6,821 nucleotides of DNA from Actinophytocola sp036555685 (GTDB lineage Bacteria; Actinomycetota; Actinomycetes; Mycobacteriales; Pseudonocardiaceae), in NCBI RefSeq assembly GCF_036555685.1, contig NZ_DATBKY010000166.1, positions 1 through 6,821 on the forward strand, written 5' to 3'. The position numbers and the translations under genes are program-made. Numbering within the stretch: position 1 is the first letter of the stretch; each line of letters begins with the position of its first letter. This document shows, piece after piece, positions 1 to 5,574 of the stretch. The notes below the pieces were generated by a model. That model saw only the letters and a program-made list of their open reading frames with translations. It was not told the DNA's origin and did not search any database.

Positions 1-98
1 GTGGCCTCGACGGTGCGCTGCCCCAACTCCCGGCCGACTTCGTCGACCGCCACGAAAGTATGCGTCCGCTTGTGCACATCGACACCAACAACAACCAT
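1..98 (-). CDS. IS110-family transposase, N-terminal fragment (runs off the window)
   Basis: Only the first 32 codons lie in the window, and the rest is beyond position 1. The N-terminus reads MVVVGVDVHKRTHTFVAVDE. GVDVHK followed by T-H is the opening of the RuvC-like DEDD domain of IS110 transposases, with Asp7 as the first catalytic acidic residue. These enzymes move circular or donor DNA using a bridge RNA and make no classical terminal inverted repeats. The ATG at 98 is well supported because AAGGAGG (plus-strand 107-113) lies 8 nt upstream. Whether the gene is intact cannot be judged. It could be any DEDD IS110/IS1111 member, but the long non-coding stretch 5' of the gene fits the IS110 group better. 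Confidence 0.87.
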   Translation of the reverse strand, partial: MVVVGVDVHKRTHTFVAVDEVGRELGQRTVEA

Positions 99-113
99 GG
101 AGGCTGCCTCCTT
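99..113 (-). promoter_or_regulatory. transposase ribosome binding site inside a small hairpin
   Basis: On the minus strand the Shine-Dalgarno GGAGG is followed by CAG and then CCTCC, directly before the ATG. GGAGG and CCTCC are perfectly complementary (plus-strand 99-111). The ribosome site can therefore be hidden in a 5-bp stem touching the start codon, which would restrain transposase translation. That effect is inferred from complementarity alone. Confidence 0.5.
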
Positions 114-345
114 CACTGAAGATGCGAGGACGGCTGGGGCCGGTCGGCGGACACATCTCAGTCGGGGCGATGCCACGCTCCTATCAAGTCACGCCGGCCG
201 GTCCTGCACACCCGATGCCGGCAAAACGCATGCTCATCAGCCCAAAAGGGCGACACCGACGGTACGAGCCAGACACCGGGTGCTCAGGATCCAACCACCG
301 CGAAGCGGCAACCTCACCCTGACACTGAGACGACGGTATGTCATC
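114..345 (-). ncRNA. candidate IS110 bridge RNA region
   Basis: In IS110-group elements the non-coding end 5' of the transposase is transcribed in the transposase direction into a structured bridge RNA. Its two loops pair with target and donor DNA. The present stretch has the right place, strand and length. It contains short hairpins: a GCCC/GGGC stem with a 4-nt loop (240-251) and a CCGC/GCGG stem with a GAA or TTC triloop (298-308). The 8-mer TACCGTCG occurs twice on the minus strand (331-338 and 257-264). The RNA ends, promoter and loops were not modelled, so the coordinates mark a region rather than a transcript. Confidence 0.35.
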
Positions 346-357
346 AAATATGGCTTC

Positions 358-507
358 GCCTACGGACCGGGGCCGACAATTCCGGTCACTTGCGGCGGCG
401 CTGTGGACAACTCGGCCGATTGAACGGCCCATTCAATCGCCCCCGGGGGGACCCCCGATTTCCACGCTACTCCGCGGGACCGACGGAAACGGTGCGTGGA
501 GCTGAGA
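358..507. repeat. 150-bp structured repeat, copy 1
   Basis: This is about 95% identical to 986-1135, in the same orientation. It has a few substitutions, a small difference near 395 (GGCGGCG versus CAGGG) and one extra A in the other copy. It contains three inverted repeats: GACCGG/CCGGTC (365-370, 382-387), a perfect 8-bp stem CGATTGAA/TTCAATCG with a 7-nt loop (417-439), and CGGGGG/CCCCCG (444-457). It also holds TGTGGACAA (402-410), the complement of the actinomycete DnaA box TTGTCCACA. No coding frame is conserved between the copies. It ends 52 bp before the NTF2-like gene and begins where the IS110 end stops. It may be a non-autonomous element or a dispersed intergenic repeat; no terminal inverted repeat or target duplication is obvious. 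Confidence 0.9.
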
Positions 508-559
508 CCTGTGGGGCTGTGCTTGACCTCTACTTATCTGGAGGTCGCACGGTGGTGGG

Positions 560-955
560 GTGAGCAATGAGGACGAGGCGGCGATCCGCGCGATCGTCGC
601 CGATGTGCAGACCGCGTTCAACACCAAGGACGCGAAGCTGATGAACGCGCACTTCGCGGACGACGCGTCGGTGGTCACCGCGATGGGCAAGCGGATCGTG
701 GGGATCGACGCGCTGCGCGAGGCGGCTGAACAGGGCATGGCGGGGGCGTTGCGGGACGAGTACGTCCGCTACGACGTGACCGACATCCGGTTCGTCCGGC
801 CGGACGTCGCGCTCGCGTACAAGCAGGCGACCGCGACGAACGCGAATGGGGAGCCGATCGAGCTGGACCACTCGATGGTCGCGCTGTACGTGCTGGTGAA
901 GGACGAGGGCCGGTGGCTGATCACCGCGCGGCAGAACACGCTGGTGCCGCACTGA
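560..955 (+). CDS. NTF2-like / SnoaL-like domain protein (SgcJ/EcaC type)
   Basis: This is a 131-residue soluble protein, the usual length of a single NTF2-fold domain. The N-terminal helix (residues 4-22, DEAAIRAIVADVQTAFNTKD) is followed by the family pattern FADDASVVTAMGKRIVGIDALRE (32-54). After it come the strand region (70-92) and a closing strand with GRWLITARQNTLVP (118-130). These features recall the SgcJ/EcaC and DUF4440 families, whose members are small ligand-binding or isomerase-like proteins of mostly unknown substrate. No catalytic residue can be assigned. The GTG at 560 is the only upstream start in frame, as TGA lies at 524-526. The ribosome site is poor: GGAGG at 540-544 is about 15 nt away. 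It is a single gene, convergent with the actP operon and flanked by the 150-bp repeats. Confidence 0.8.
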   Translation: MSNEDEAAIRAIVADVQTAFNTKDAKLMNAHFADDASVVTAMGKRIVGIDALREAAEQGMAGALRDEYVRYDVTDIRFVRPDVALAYKQATATNANGEPIELDHSMVALYVLVKDEGRWLITARQNTLVPH

Positions 956-971
956 CGGAGGTCGGCCTCCG
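956..971 (+). terminator. short hairpin just after the NTF2-like gene
   Basis: CGGAGG (956-961) and CCTCCG (966-971) form a perfect 6-bp GC-rich stem with a TCGG loop, starting on the base after the stop codon. There is no T-tract. It may terminate or stabilise the transcript of the gene at 560-955. Confidence 0.4.
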
Positions 972-985
972 GCCCCCGATCACCA

Positions 986-1135
986 GCCTACGGACCGGGG
1001 CGGACAATTCCGGTCACTTGCGCAGGGCTGTGGACAACTCGGCCGATTGAACGGCCCATTCAATCGCCCCCGGGGGGAACCCCCGATTTCAACGCTACTC
1101 CGCGGGACCGACAGAAACGGTGCGTGGAGCTGAGA
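986..1135. repeat. 150-bp structured repeat, copy 2
   Basis: This is the second copy of the repeat at 358-507, in the same direction and 628 bp further on. All three inverted repeats are kept: 993-998/1010-1015, the 8-bp stem at 1044-1066, and CGGGGG-GAA-CCCCCG at 1071-1085. The DnaA-box-like TGTGGACAA (1029-1037) is also kept. The loop of the third hairpin is one base longer here, which makes it a more stable fold. The sequences outside the two copies are unrelated, so the repeat edges are well defined. Confidence 0.9.
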
Positions 1136-1155
1136 GTTGTGGGGGCGGCACACCA

Positions 1156-1197
1156 CGAATGCGGCCCCGGTTCGGGCGGGAACCGGGGCCGCATTCG
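1156..1197 (-). terminator. strong hairpin terminator of the DUF485-actP operon
   Basis: There is a perfect 18-bp inverted repeat (1156-1173 with 1180-1197) around a 6-nt GGGCGG loop. It starts 12 nt past the ActP stop codon. There is no T-run, which is common for actinomycete terminators. Being symmetrical, it probably also separates this operon from the convergent gene at 560-955. Confidence 0.8.
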
Positions 1198-1209
1198 GTG
1201 GGACCGTCG

Positions 1210-2817
1210 TCAGTGGACGACCGCCTTCTCCGCGCCCGCGCCGGTCAGCGAGCGGACCTCCATCTCGGCGTACTTGGCCTCGTTGCGCTCCTTCGAGAGC
1301 ACCGTGCCCACGTAGCCGAGCAGGAACGCCGCCGGGATCGACACGATGCCCGGGTTGGCCAGCGGGAACCAGGCGAAGTCGACCGACGGGAACATCGACT
1401 TCTCGCCACCGGAGACGGCCGGCGAGAAGACGATCAGGATCACGCAGATCGCCAGGCCGCCGTAGATGCTCCACAGCGCGCCACTGGTGTTGAACCGCTT
1501 CCAGAACAGCGAGTACAGGATCGTCGGCAGGTTGGCCGAGGCCGCGACCGCGAACGCCAGCGCCACGAGGAATGCGATGTTCTGACCATTGGCCGCGATG
1601 CCACCGATGATCGCCAGCGCGCCGATGACGAGCGCGGTGATACGAGCGACCCGGACCTCCGCGGCCTTGTCGTCGGCCGCACCCTTCTTGATGATGTTGG
1701 CGTAGATGTCGTGTGCGAACGACGCCGACGCCGTGATCGTCAGGCCGGCGACCACCGCCAGGATCGTCGCGAAGGCGACCGCGGCGATGATGCCGAGCAG
1801 CACGGTGCCGCCCAGCGCGTACGCCAGCAGCGGCGCGGCGGAGTTCTGGCCGCCGGGTGCCGCGGTGATCACGTCGGCACCAACCAGCGCGCCCGCGCCG
1901 TAGCCGAGCACGAGGGTGAACAGGTAGAAGATGCCGATCAGCCAGATCGCCCACACGACGGACTTCCGCGCCTCCTTGGCGCTCGGCACCGTGTAGAAGC
2001 GCATCAGGATGTGCGGCAGGCCGGCGGTGCCGAACACCAGCGCGAGTGCCAGCGAGACGAAGTCGAGCTTGCTGGTGCCGGTGGCGCCGTAGAGGCCACC
2101 CGGGTTCAGCAGCGCCTCGCCCGCGTCGCCCGCGCGCTCGACCGCGCCGCCGAGCAGGTCGGACAGGTTGAAGCCGTACTTGCCCAGCACCCACAGGAAC
2201 ATCACTGCGGCGCCGATGATCAGCATGGCCGCCTTGATGATCTGCACCCAGGTGGTACCGCGCATGCCGCCGATGATCACGTACAGGATCATGATCGCGC
2301 CGACCACCGCGATCACGGCGGCCTGGCCGGCCTTGTTCGTGACGCCGAGCAGCAGGGCGACCAGCCCGCCCGCGCCGGCCATCTGGGCCAGCAGGTAGAA
2401 GAACGACACGACCAGCGTCGAGGTCGCCGACGCCGCGCGGACCTGGCGCTGCCGCATGCGGAAGCTCAGGACGTCGCCCATCGTGTAGCGGCCGGTGTTG
2501 CGCAGCAACTCGGCGACCAGCAGCAGCGCGACCAGCCACGCCACGAGGAAGCCGATGGAGTAGAGGAAGCCGTCGTAGCCGGCGACGGCGATCGAGCCGG
2601 CGATGCCGAGGAACGACGCGGCCGACATGTAGTCACCGGAGATCGCGATGCCGTTCTGCGCGCCGGTGAACGAGTGGCCGGCCGCGTAGTAGTCGACGGC
2701 GGTCCGCGAGCTGCGGCTGACACGGAACACGATCACCAGCGTGATCACGACGAAGACGGCGAAGATGCCGATGTTCAGTGCGGCGTTGCTGCCTTCGATG
2801 CCCTGGGCGAGGTTCAT
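1210..2817 (-). CDS. actP: cation/acetate symporter ActP (SSS family)
   Basis: This is a 535-residue integral membrane protein that takes up acetate, and probably similar short carboxylates, with Na+ or another cation. It has the usual ActP length and the succession of hydrophobic segments expected of a 13-helix LeuT-fold SSS protein. ActP hallmarks are clear: YYAAGHSFTGAQNGIAISGDYMSAASFLG (43-71, the first-helix region), GRYTMGDVLSFR (109-120), GTAGLPHILMRFYTV (263-277), SASFAHDIYANIIKKG (364-379, the helix expected to line the Na+ site) and LFWKRFNTSGA (437-447). The tail after about residue 508 is cytoplasmic and charged. The ATG at 2817 overlaps the stop codon of the DUF485 gene as ATGA, matching the yjcH-actP order of E. 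coli and indicating translational coupling. The frame stays open upstream of 2817, but that part is the antisense-like shadow of the DUF485 frame. Confidence 0.93.
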   Translation of the reverse strand: MNLAQGIEGSNAALNIGIFAVFVVITLVIVFRVSRSSRTAVDYYAAGHSFTGAQNGIAISGDYMSAASFLGIAGSIAVAGYDGFLYSIGFLVAWLVALLLVAELLRNTGRYTMGDVLSFRMRQRQVRAASATSTLVVSFFYLLAQMAGAGGLVALLLGVTNKAGQAAVIAVVGAIMILYVIIGGMRGTTWVQIIKAAMLIIGAAVMFLWVLGKYGFNLSDLLGGAVERAGDAGEALLNPGGLYGATGTSKLDFVSLALALVFGTAGLPHILMRFYTVPSAKEARKSVVWAIWLIGIFYLFTLVLGYGAGALVGADVITAAPGGQNSAAPLLAYALGGTVLLGIIAAVAFATILAVVAGLTITASASFAHDIYANIIKKGAADDKAAEVRVARITALVIGALAIIGGIAANGQNIAFLVALAFAVAASANLPTILYSLFWKRFNTSGALWSIYGGLAICVILIVFSPAVSGGEKSMFPSVDFAWFPLANPGIVSIPAAFLLGYVGTVLSKERNEAKYAEMEVRSLTGAGAEKAVVH

Positions 2818-3191
2818 CGGACGCCCCCCTCGGTGTCGGTGGCGACCGGGGAGGTCTCGCCCTCGATGTCGTGGCGGATCTTGTCGGCGAGCGGGTCGAT
2901 CTTGCGGTTCGTGAACCGGACGTACAGACCGGTGATCAGGAACGTGGACACGAACTGCAACAAGCCGAAGACGAGTGCGACGTTGATGTTGCCCCAGAGC
3001 TTCGTGGACATGAAGTCGTGCGCGTACGACGACATCACCACGTAGAGCATGTACCAAACGAGGAACGCCACGGTCATGGGGAACACCCAGCCGCGCAGCC
3101 GGCGGCGAAGCTCACGGAACTCCGCGCTCTGCTGAATCTCGGCCCAATCGACGCCCGGTGTAGGTGGCGGGGTCTGATCGGTGGAACTCAC
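2814..3191 (-). CDS. DUF485 family small membrane protein (YjcH-like), ActP partner
   Basis: This 125-residue protein has a soluble N-terminus, including EFRELRRRLRGW (24-35), then two transmembrane helices (about 37-57 and 70-92). A charged C-terminus begins at FTNRKIDPLADKIRHD (93-108). RRLRxW-FP before helix 1 and the short YVRFTNRKIDPLA segment after helix 2 are typical of DUF485. The family is found next to ActP symporters and its biochemical role is not established; an accessory or stabilising subunit is a common assumption. The GTG start at 3191 has GGAGG only 4 nt upstream. It is the first gene of the operon and ends in ATGA, overlapping actP. It lies 147 bp downstream of the second symporter's stop codon, so it probably has its own promoter. 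Confidence 0.9.
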   Translation of the reverse strand: MSSTDQTPPPTPGVDWAEIQQSAEFRELRRRLRGWVFPMTVAFLVWYMLYVVMSSYAHDFMSTKLWGNINVALVFGLLQFVSTFLITGLYVRFTNRKIDPLADKIRHDIEGETSPVATDTEGGVR

Positions 3192-3195
3192 GATG

Positions 3196-3206
3196 CCTCC
3201 TGGAGG
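3196..3206 (-). promoter_or_regulatory. ribosome binding site of the DUF485 gene within a small palindrome
   Basis: On the minus strand the sequence reads CCTCCAGGAGG, then CATC, then the GTG start. The GGAGG ribosome site can pair with the CCTC before it (4-bp stem, CAG loop), and its spacing to the start is short (4 nt). This resembles the transposase arrangement at 99-113. The stem is weak, so a real effect is uncertain. Confidence 0.4.
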
Positions 3207-3238
3207 AACGGTCCAAGAAGTGAAATTCGTTCCAAATG

Positions 3239-3265
3239 ACCTTAGAAAGAACGCTGCAAGCGCAA
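3239..3265 (-). promoter_or_regulatory. possible promoter of the DUF485-actP operon
   Basis: In the 147-bp gap upstream of the DUF485 gene, TAAGGT (minus strand of 3239-3244) fits a TANNNT -10 box. TTGCGC (3260-3265) lies 15 bp before it as a weak -35. The spacing is shorter than ideal. GGAACG/CGTTCC (3205-3210, 3228-3233) forms an inverted repeat between the promoter and the gene, where an operator could lie. Confidence 0.22.
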
Positions 3266-3297
3266 AATCGTCTGCGGTCCAACCGCTCAGCCATGCG

Positions 3298-3317
3298 ACG
3301 AACGGCTGACGAACGGT
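3298..3317 (-). promoter_or_regulatory. tandem direct repeat resembling LytTR binding sites, upstream of the DUF485-actP operon
   Basis: On the minus strand CCGTTCGTC occurs twice, 11 bp apart. The outer copy, ACCGTTCGT (3309-3317), matches every position of the published LytTR consensus [TA][AC][CA]GTTN[AG][TG]; the other, GCCGTTCGT (3298-3306), misses one. Classical LytTR sites sit about 21 bp apart, so the 11-bp period is unusual. The place, about 107 bp upstream of the operon, suits an activator. Regulation by the LytTR protein at 5574-6335 is a guess. Confidence 0.3.
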
Positions 3318-3338
3318 CCGGTTCGGGGGTCGAGTGGC

Positions 3339-5051
3339 CTAGGTCACAGTTTCGTTGCGAAGCGCGCGGAGGCGGTCGGCGGGGGTCGTGAGGCGGTCCT
3401 CGTTGAGGTGCAGGCGCAGCATGGCGGTGCGCGACCAGCTCGGGGGCCGGCCGCGGCTCGACACGACGATCATCGTCAGGAAGGCGAGCGGGACCGACCA
3501 GGGCGCGGGCTGCGCGACGAGGATCGCGAGCCAGCCGTTGACCGGCAGGCCCCAGAGCGTGCCGGCGAGTGCGCCGCTGGAGGCGAGGAGTCCGACGAGC
3601 ACGCCGGTCATCGCGCCGGCGACGGTGAGCCGGGACCACCAGATGCCGAGGACGAGCAGCGGGCAGAACGTGGACGCCGCGACCGTGAACGCCCAGGTGA
3701 CGAGGATGCCGGCGTCGAGCCGGATCGCTTGCAGGGCAAGGAGGACCACGACCGCGGCGACCGCGACCACGGTGAAGCGGAGCCGGCCGAGGCCGCCGGG
3801 CAGCAGGTCGTAGGAGATCGCGCCGGAGACGACGAGCACGAGGCCGAGCGAGGTGGCGAGGAACGCGGCGAACGCGCCGCCGGTGAGCAGCGCGGTGAAG
3901 GCGTCGCCGGGCCAGCCCGCGTCGACCTGTGCGGGCAGTGCGACGACGGCGATGTCGGTGGCACCGGAGAGGTAGAGCTGCGGGACGAGCACGCGGCCGA
4001 GGACGCCGTAGATACCCGGGAACAGGTAGAAGACGCTGAGCAGCGCGACCGTGAAGGCGGCCGTGCGGCGGGCGGCGCGACCGTCGGGGCTGGTGTGGAA
4101 GCGCATGATCACGTGGGGCAGGCCCATGGTGCCGAGGGCGAGCGCGATGACGAGTGCCCAGGTGCCGAGCAGCGGGTGGCCGGCGTCCTGCAGGTCGAGC
4201 AGCGGCCGTTCCCAGCCCGGGCCGCCGGGCCGGGCCTCGCCGGTGACCTCGGGGACGTCCTCGCCGGCGGGGAAGGTGACCGAGCTGCCCTGCGGGACGG
4301 CCCAGGTGCCCTCCTTCGTCTCGCTGGTCTGTCCTATACGGACGGTGGTGGGCTCGGCGAACGTGAGCGTGGTGCCGACGCGGAACATGACTCGCGTGTC
4401 GCGGTCGAACCGGGTGAACTCGACCGGGTGAACGGCCTCGTCGCGGACCTGCGGGCCCACTTGGATGAGGAGCCAGACGGCCGGGACGATGAAGAGGAAG
4501 AGCTTGAGGACGAACTGGAAGGCCTGGACGTAGGTGGCGGCACGCATGCCACCGAGGGCGAGCGTGACGGCGACGCCGGTGCCGGCGATGACGACGCCGA
4601 CCCAGTAGGGGCTGTCGCTGACGGCGCTGAGGACGAGGCCGGCGGTCCGGAACTGAGGGACGAGGTAGAGGCCGCCGATGACGAGGATTACGACGGCGGT
4701 GGTTCGTCGCAGGGCGGGCGAGGCGAGGCGGGCCTCGGCGAAGTCGGGGACGGTGAGGGCGCCGGAGCGGCGCATGGGAGCGGCGACGAGGACGAGCATG
4801 GCGATGTAGCCGGCGGTGAAGCCGACCGGGTACCAGAGGGAGCCGATGCCGTCCTTGACGACGAGCCCAGCGACGCCGAGGAAGCTCGCGGCGGAGAGGT
4901 ACTCGCCGGACACCGCGGCGGAGTTGAGGAGCGGGCTCACCCGCCGGCTGGCGACGAGGAAGTCGGACGTGGTGCGCATGGCGGCCACACCGCGGAGTCC
5001 GATGAGGAGGGTCACGAGCACGACGGGCGCGACCGCGAAGGCGATGATCAC
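3339..5051 (-). CDS. SSS-family sodium/solute symporter, divergent ActP-like paralogue
   Basis: This 570-residue membrane transporter is related to ActP but distinct from the copy at 1210-2817. Shared SSS/ActP features are NSAAVSGEYLSAASFLGVAG (43-62), ALTVPDFAEARLA (98-110), GGMRAATYVQAFQFVLK (167-183), GTMGLPHVIMRFHTSP (307-322) and the VSGAISYDLLPG helix region (408-419). Between the helix ending near 197 and the one starting near 296 there is a hydrophilic stretch of about 98 residues, against roughly 40 in the other ActP. It is rich in Thr/Val/Pro and probably forms an extra extramembrane domain. The substrate is unknown; a monocarboxylate is likely. The GTG start at 5051 lacks a clear ribosome site. 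It lies 170 bp behind the two-helix gene, so it may be co-transcribed or separately controlled. A weak CGAAC/GTTCG hairpin (3310-3325) follows the stop. Confidence 0.88.
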   Translation of the reverse strand: MIIAFAVAPVVLVTLLIGLRGVAAMRTTSDFLVASRRVSPLLNSAAVSGEYLSAASFLGVAGLVVKDGIGSLWYPVGFTAGYIAMLVLVAAPMRRSGALTVPDFAEARLASPALRRTTAVVILVIGGLYLVPQFRTAGLVLSAVSDSPYWVGVVIAGTGVAVTLALGGMRAATYVQAFQFVLKLFLFIVPAVWLLIQVGPQVRDEAVHPVEFTRFDRDTRVMFRVGTTLTFAEPTTVRIGQTSETKEGTWAVPQGSSVTFPAGEDVPEVTGEARPGGPGWERPLLDLQDAGHPLLGTWALVIALALGTMGLPHVIMRFHTSPDGRAARRTAAFTVALLSVFYLFPGIYGVLGRVLVPQLYLSGATDIAVVALPAQVDAGWPGDAFTALLTGGAFAAFLATSLGLVLVVSGAISYDLLPGGLGRLRFTVVAVAAVVVLLALQAIRLDAGILVTWAFTVAASTFCPLLVLGIWWSRLTVAGAMTGVLVGLLASSGALAGTLWGLPVNGWLAILVAQPAPWSVPLAFLTMIVVSSRGRPPSWSRTAMLRLHLNEDRLTTPADRLRALRNETVT

Positions 5052-5090
5052 GTTCCCGCGCCCCGCCGGCCTCGCGCGCGCACGCGCGTG

Positions 5091-5108
5091 CAGAACGTAA
5101 GAAACGTA
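5091..5108 (-). promoter_or_regulatory. tandem 9-bp repeats resembling LytTR sites, upstream of the second symporter
   Basis: On the minus strand TACGTTTCT (5100-5108) is followed directly by TACGTTCTG (5091-5099). Each matches the LytTR consensus [TA][AC][CA]GTTN[AG][TG] at 8 of 9 positions. They lie 40-57 nt upstream of the symporter's GTG. The head-to-tail 9-bp spacing differs from the usual two-turn spacing. A perfect 12-bp palindrome, GCACGCGCGTGC (5080-5091), adjoins them. Confidence 0.28.
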
Positions 5109-5129
5109 GCCCCCGCCCTCTCCGGGGGC
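5109..5129 (-). terminator. GC hairpin in the gap before the second symporter
   Basis: GCCCCCG (5109-5115) pairs perfectly with CGGGGGC (5123-5129) around a 7-nt loop. On the minus strand it stands between the two-helix gene and the symporter gene. It could partly terminate transcription from the kinase operon or act as an attenuator. There is no T-tract. An 8-bp palindrome, TGACGTCA (5138-5145), lies just upstream on the same strand. Confidence 0.4.
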
Positions 5130-5186
5130 ACCCCTCGTGACGTCAGTTTATCGAAGGTCGCCGGTGGAGAGGGCGGCGTCGTGTCT

Positions 5187-5217
5187 GTTGTGGACAAGTT
5201 GGTGGGTTGTGGACAAC
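5187..5217. repeat. two tandem TGTGGACAA boxes (DnaA-box-like)
   Basis: GTTGTGGACAA occurs twice, with the 9-mers at 5189-5197 and 5208-5216, spaced 19 bp start to start. The complement, TTGTCCACA, is the DnaA box typical of high-GC actinomycetes. The second copy is also a near-dyad, GTTGT-GG-ACAAC. They lie directly downstream of the two-helix gene's stop codon and upstream of the second symporter. They could bind DnaA or be operator half-sites for another regulator. Confidence 0.6.
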
Positions 5218-5220
5218 TGG

Positions 5221-5574
5221 TCATGGGGTGTCGTCCTCGGCGTGTTCGGCTCGGCGGAGTTGCCAGCCGGCGAGGAGGGCCAGGGCCGGGTACGGGAGGA
5301 CCGCCAGCGCCAGCCAGGACACCGGGATGCCCAGCAGGCGCAGGTCGTCCAGGCCGGGGAACAGGGCGAAGACCAGTGGCAGGCCGAGCATTCCCGCGAA
5401 CAGCAGCACCAGCGGGGCGATCGCCAGCCGCTTCTGCGCCGTGTACAGCTCCGCCGCGCGGTCGGCGCCCGCCGGGTCCAGCTTCGGCACCCGCCAGCGG
5501 CCCCGCAGGCGCCGGCGGGAGTGGGCCAGGCGGGTCTGCGGGCTCATCACCGCGACCCGCTTGTGGCCCGGCAT
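5221..5574 (-). CDS. small two-helix membrane protein, DUF485-like in layout
   Basis: This 117-residue protein has a basic N-terminus (LAHSRRRLRGRWRVPK, 16-31), an amphipathic stretch (DRAAELYTAQKRL, 38-50) and two transmembrane helices (about 51-72 and 82-104). A short charged tail ends in EDDTP. I do not recognise the family by sequence. The layout and length parallel the DUF485 protein at 2814-3191, and like it this gene sits just before an SSS symporter, so an accessory role for that transporter is plausible. The ATG at 5574 shares one base with the response regulator's stop (TGATG), indicating coupled translation; Met10 is an alternative start. After the gene comes a 169-bp gap. Confidence 0.75.
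   Translation of the reverse strand: MPGHKRVAVMSPQTRLAHSRRRLRGRWRVPKLDPAGADRAAELYTAQKRLAIAPLVLLFAGMLGLPLVFALFPGLDDLRLLGIPVSWLALAVLPYPALALLAGWQLRRAEHAEDDTP

Larger units (their letters stand above)
1..357 (-). mobile_element. IS110-family insertion sequence, left end
   Basis: This comprises the transposase start plus about 260 bp of non-coding DNA upstream of it. The stretch lacks a credible gene and is less GC-rich than its surroundings. The outer boundary is not proven. I place it at or before 357 because at 358 the sequence becomes the 150-bp repeat that also occurs, with a different left flank, at 986. Minus-strand motifs such as TGACTTGATAGGAGCG (around 181-196), shortly before the transposase, resemble leaders of actinobacterial IS110 elements as I remember them; this was not checked against a database. 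Confidence 0.65.

Noticed and set aside
184..432. 82-codon minus-strand frame reading from the repeat into the IS end
   Set aside because: It crosses the repeat/IS boundary and no family is recognisable; the IS non-coding end explains the DNA better.
417..457. CRISPR-like repeat
   Set aside because: Just two long copies separated by a gene; no short regular repeat-spacer pattern.
523..539. TTGACC and TTATCT before the NTF2-like gene as a promoter
   Set aside because: The two hexamers are only 5 bp apart and no -10 box lies at the right distance from TTGACC.
1120..3045. 641-codon open frame on the plus strand
   Set aside because: It is the antisense shadow of actP and the DUF485 gene; low-complexity R/D/H/Q composition with no recognisable domain.
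5187..5217. Chromosomal replication origin
   Set aside because: Only two DnaA-like boxes, no AT-rich unwinding region and no dnaA/dnaN neighbours.
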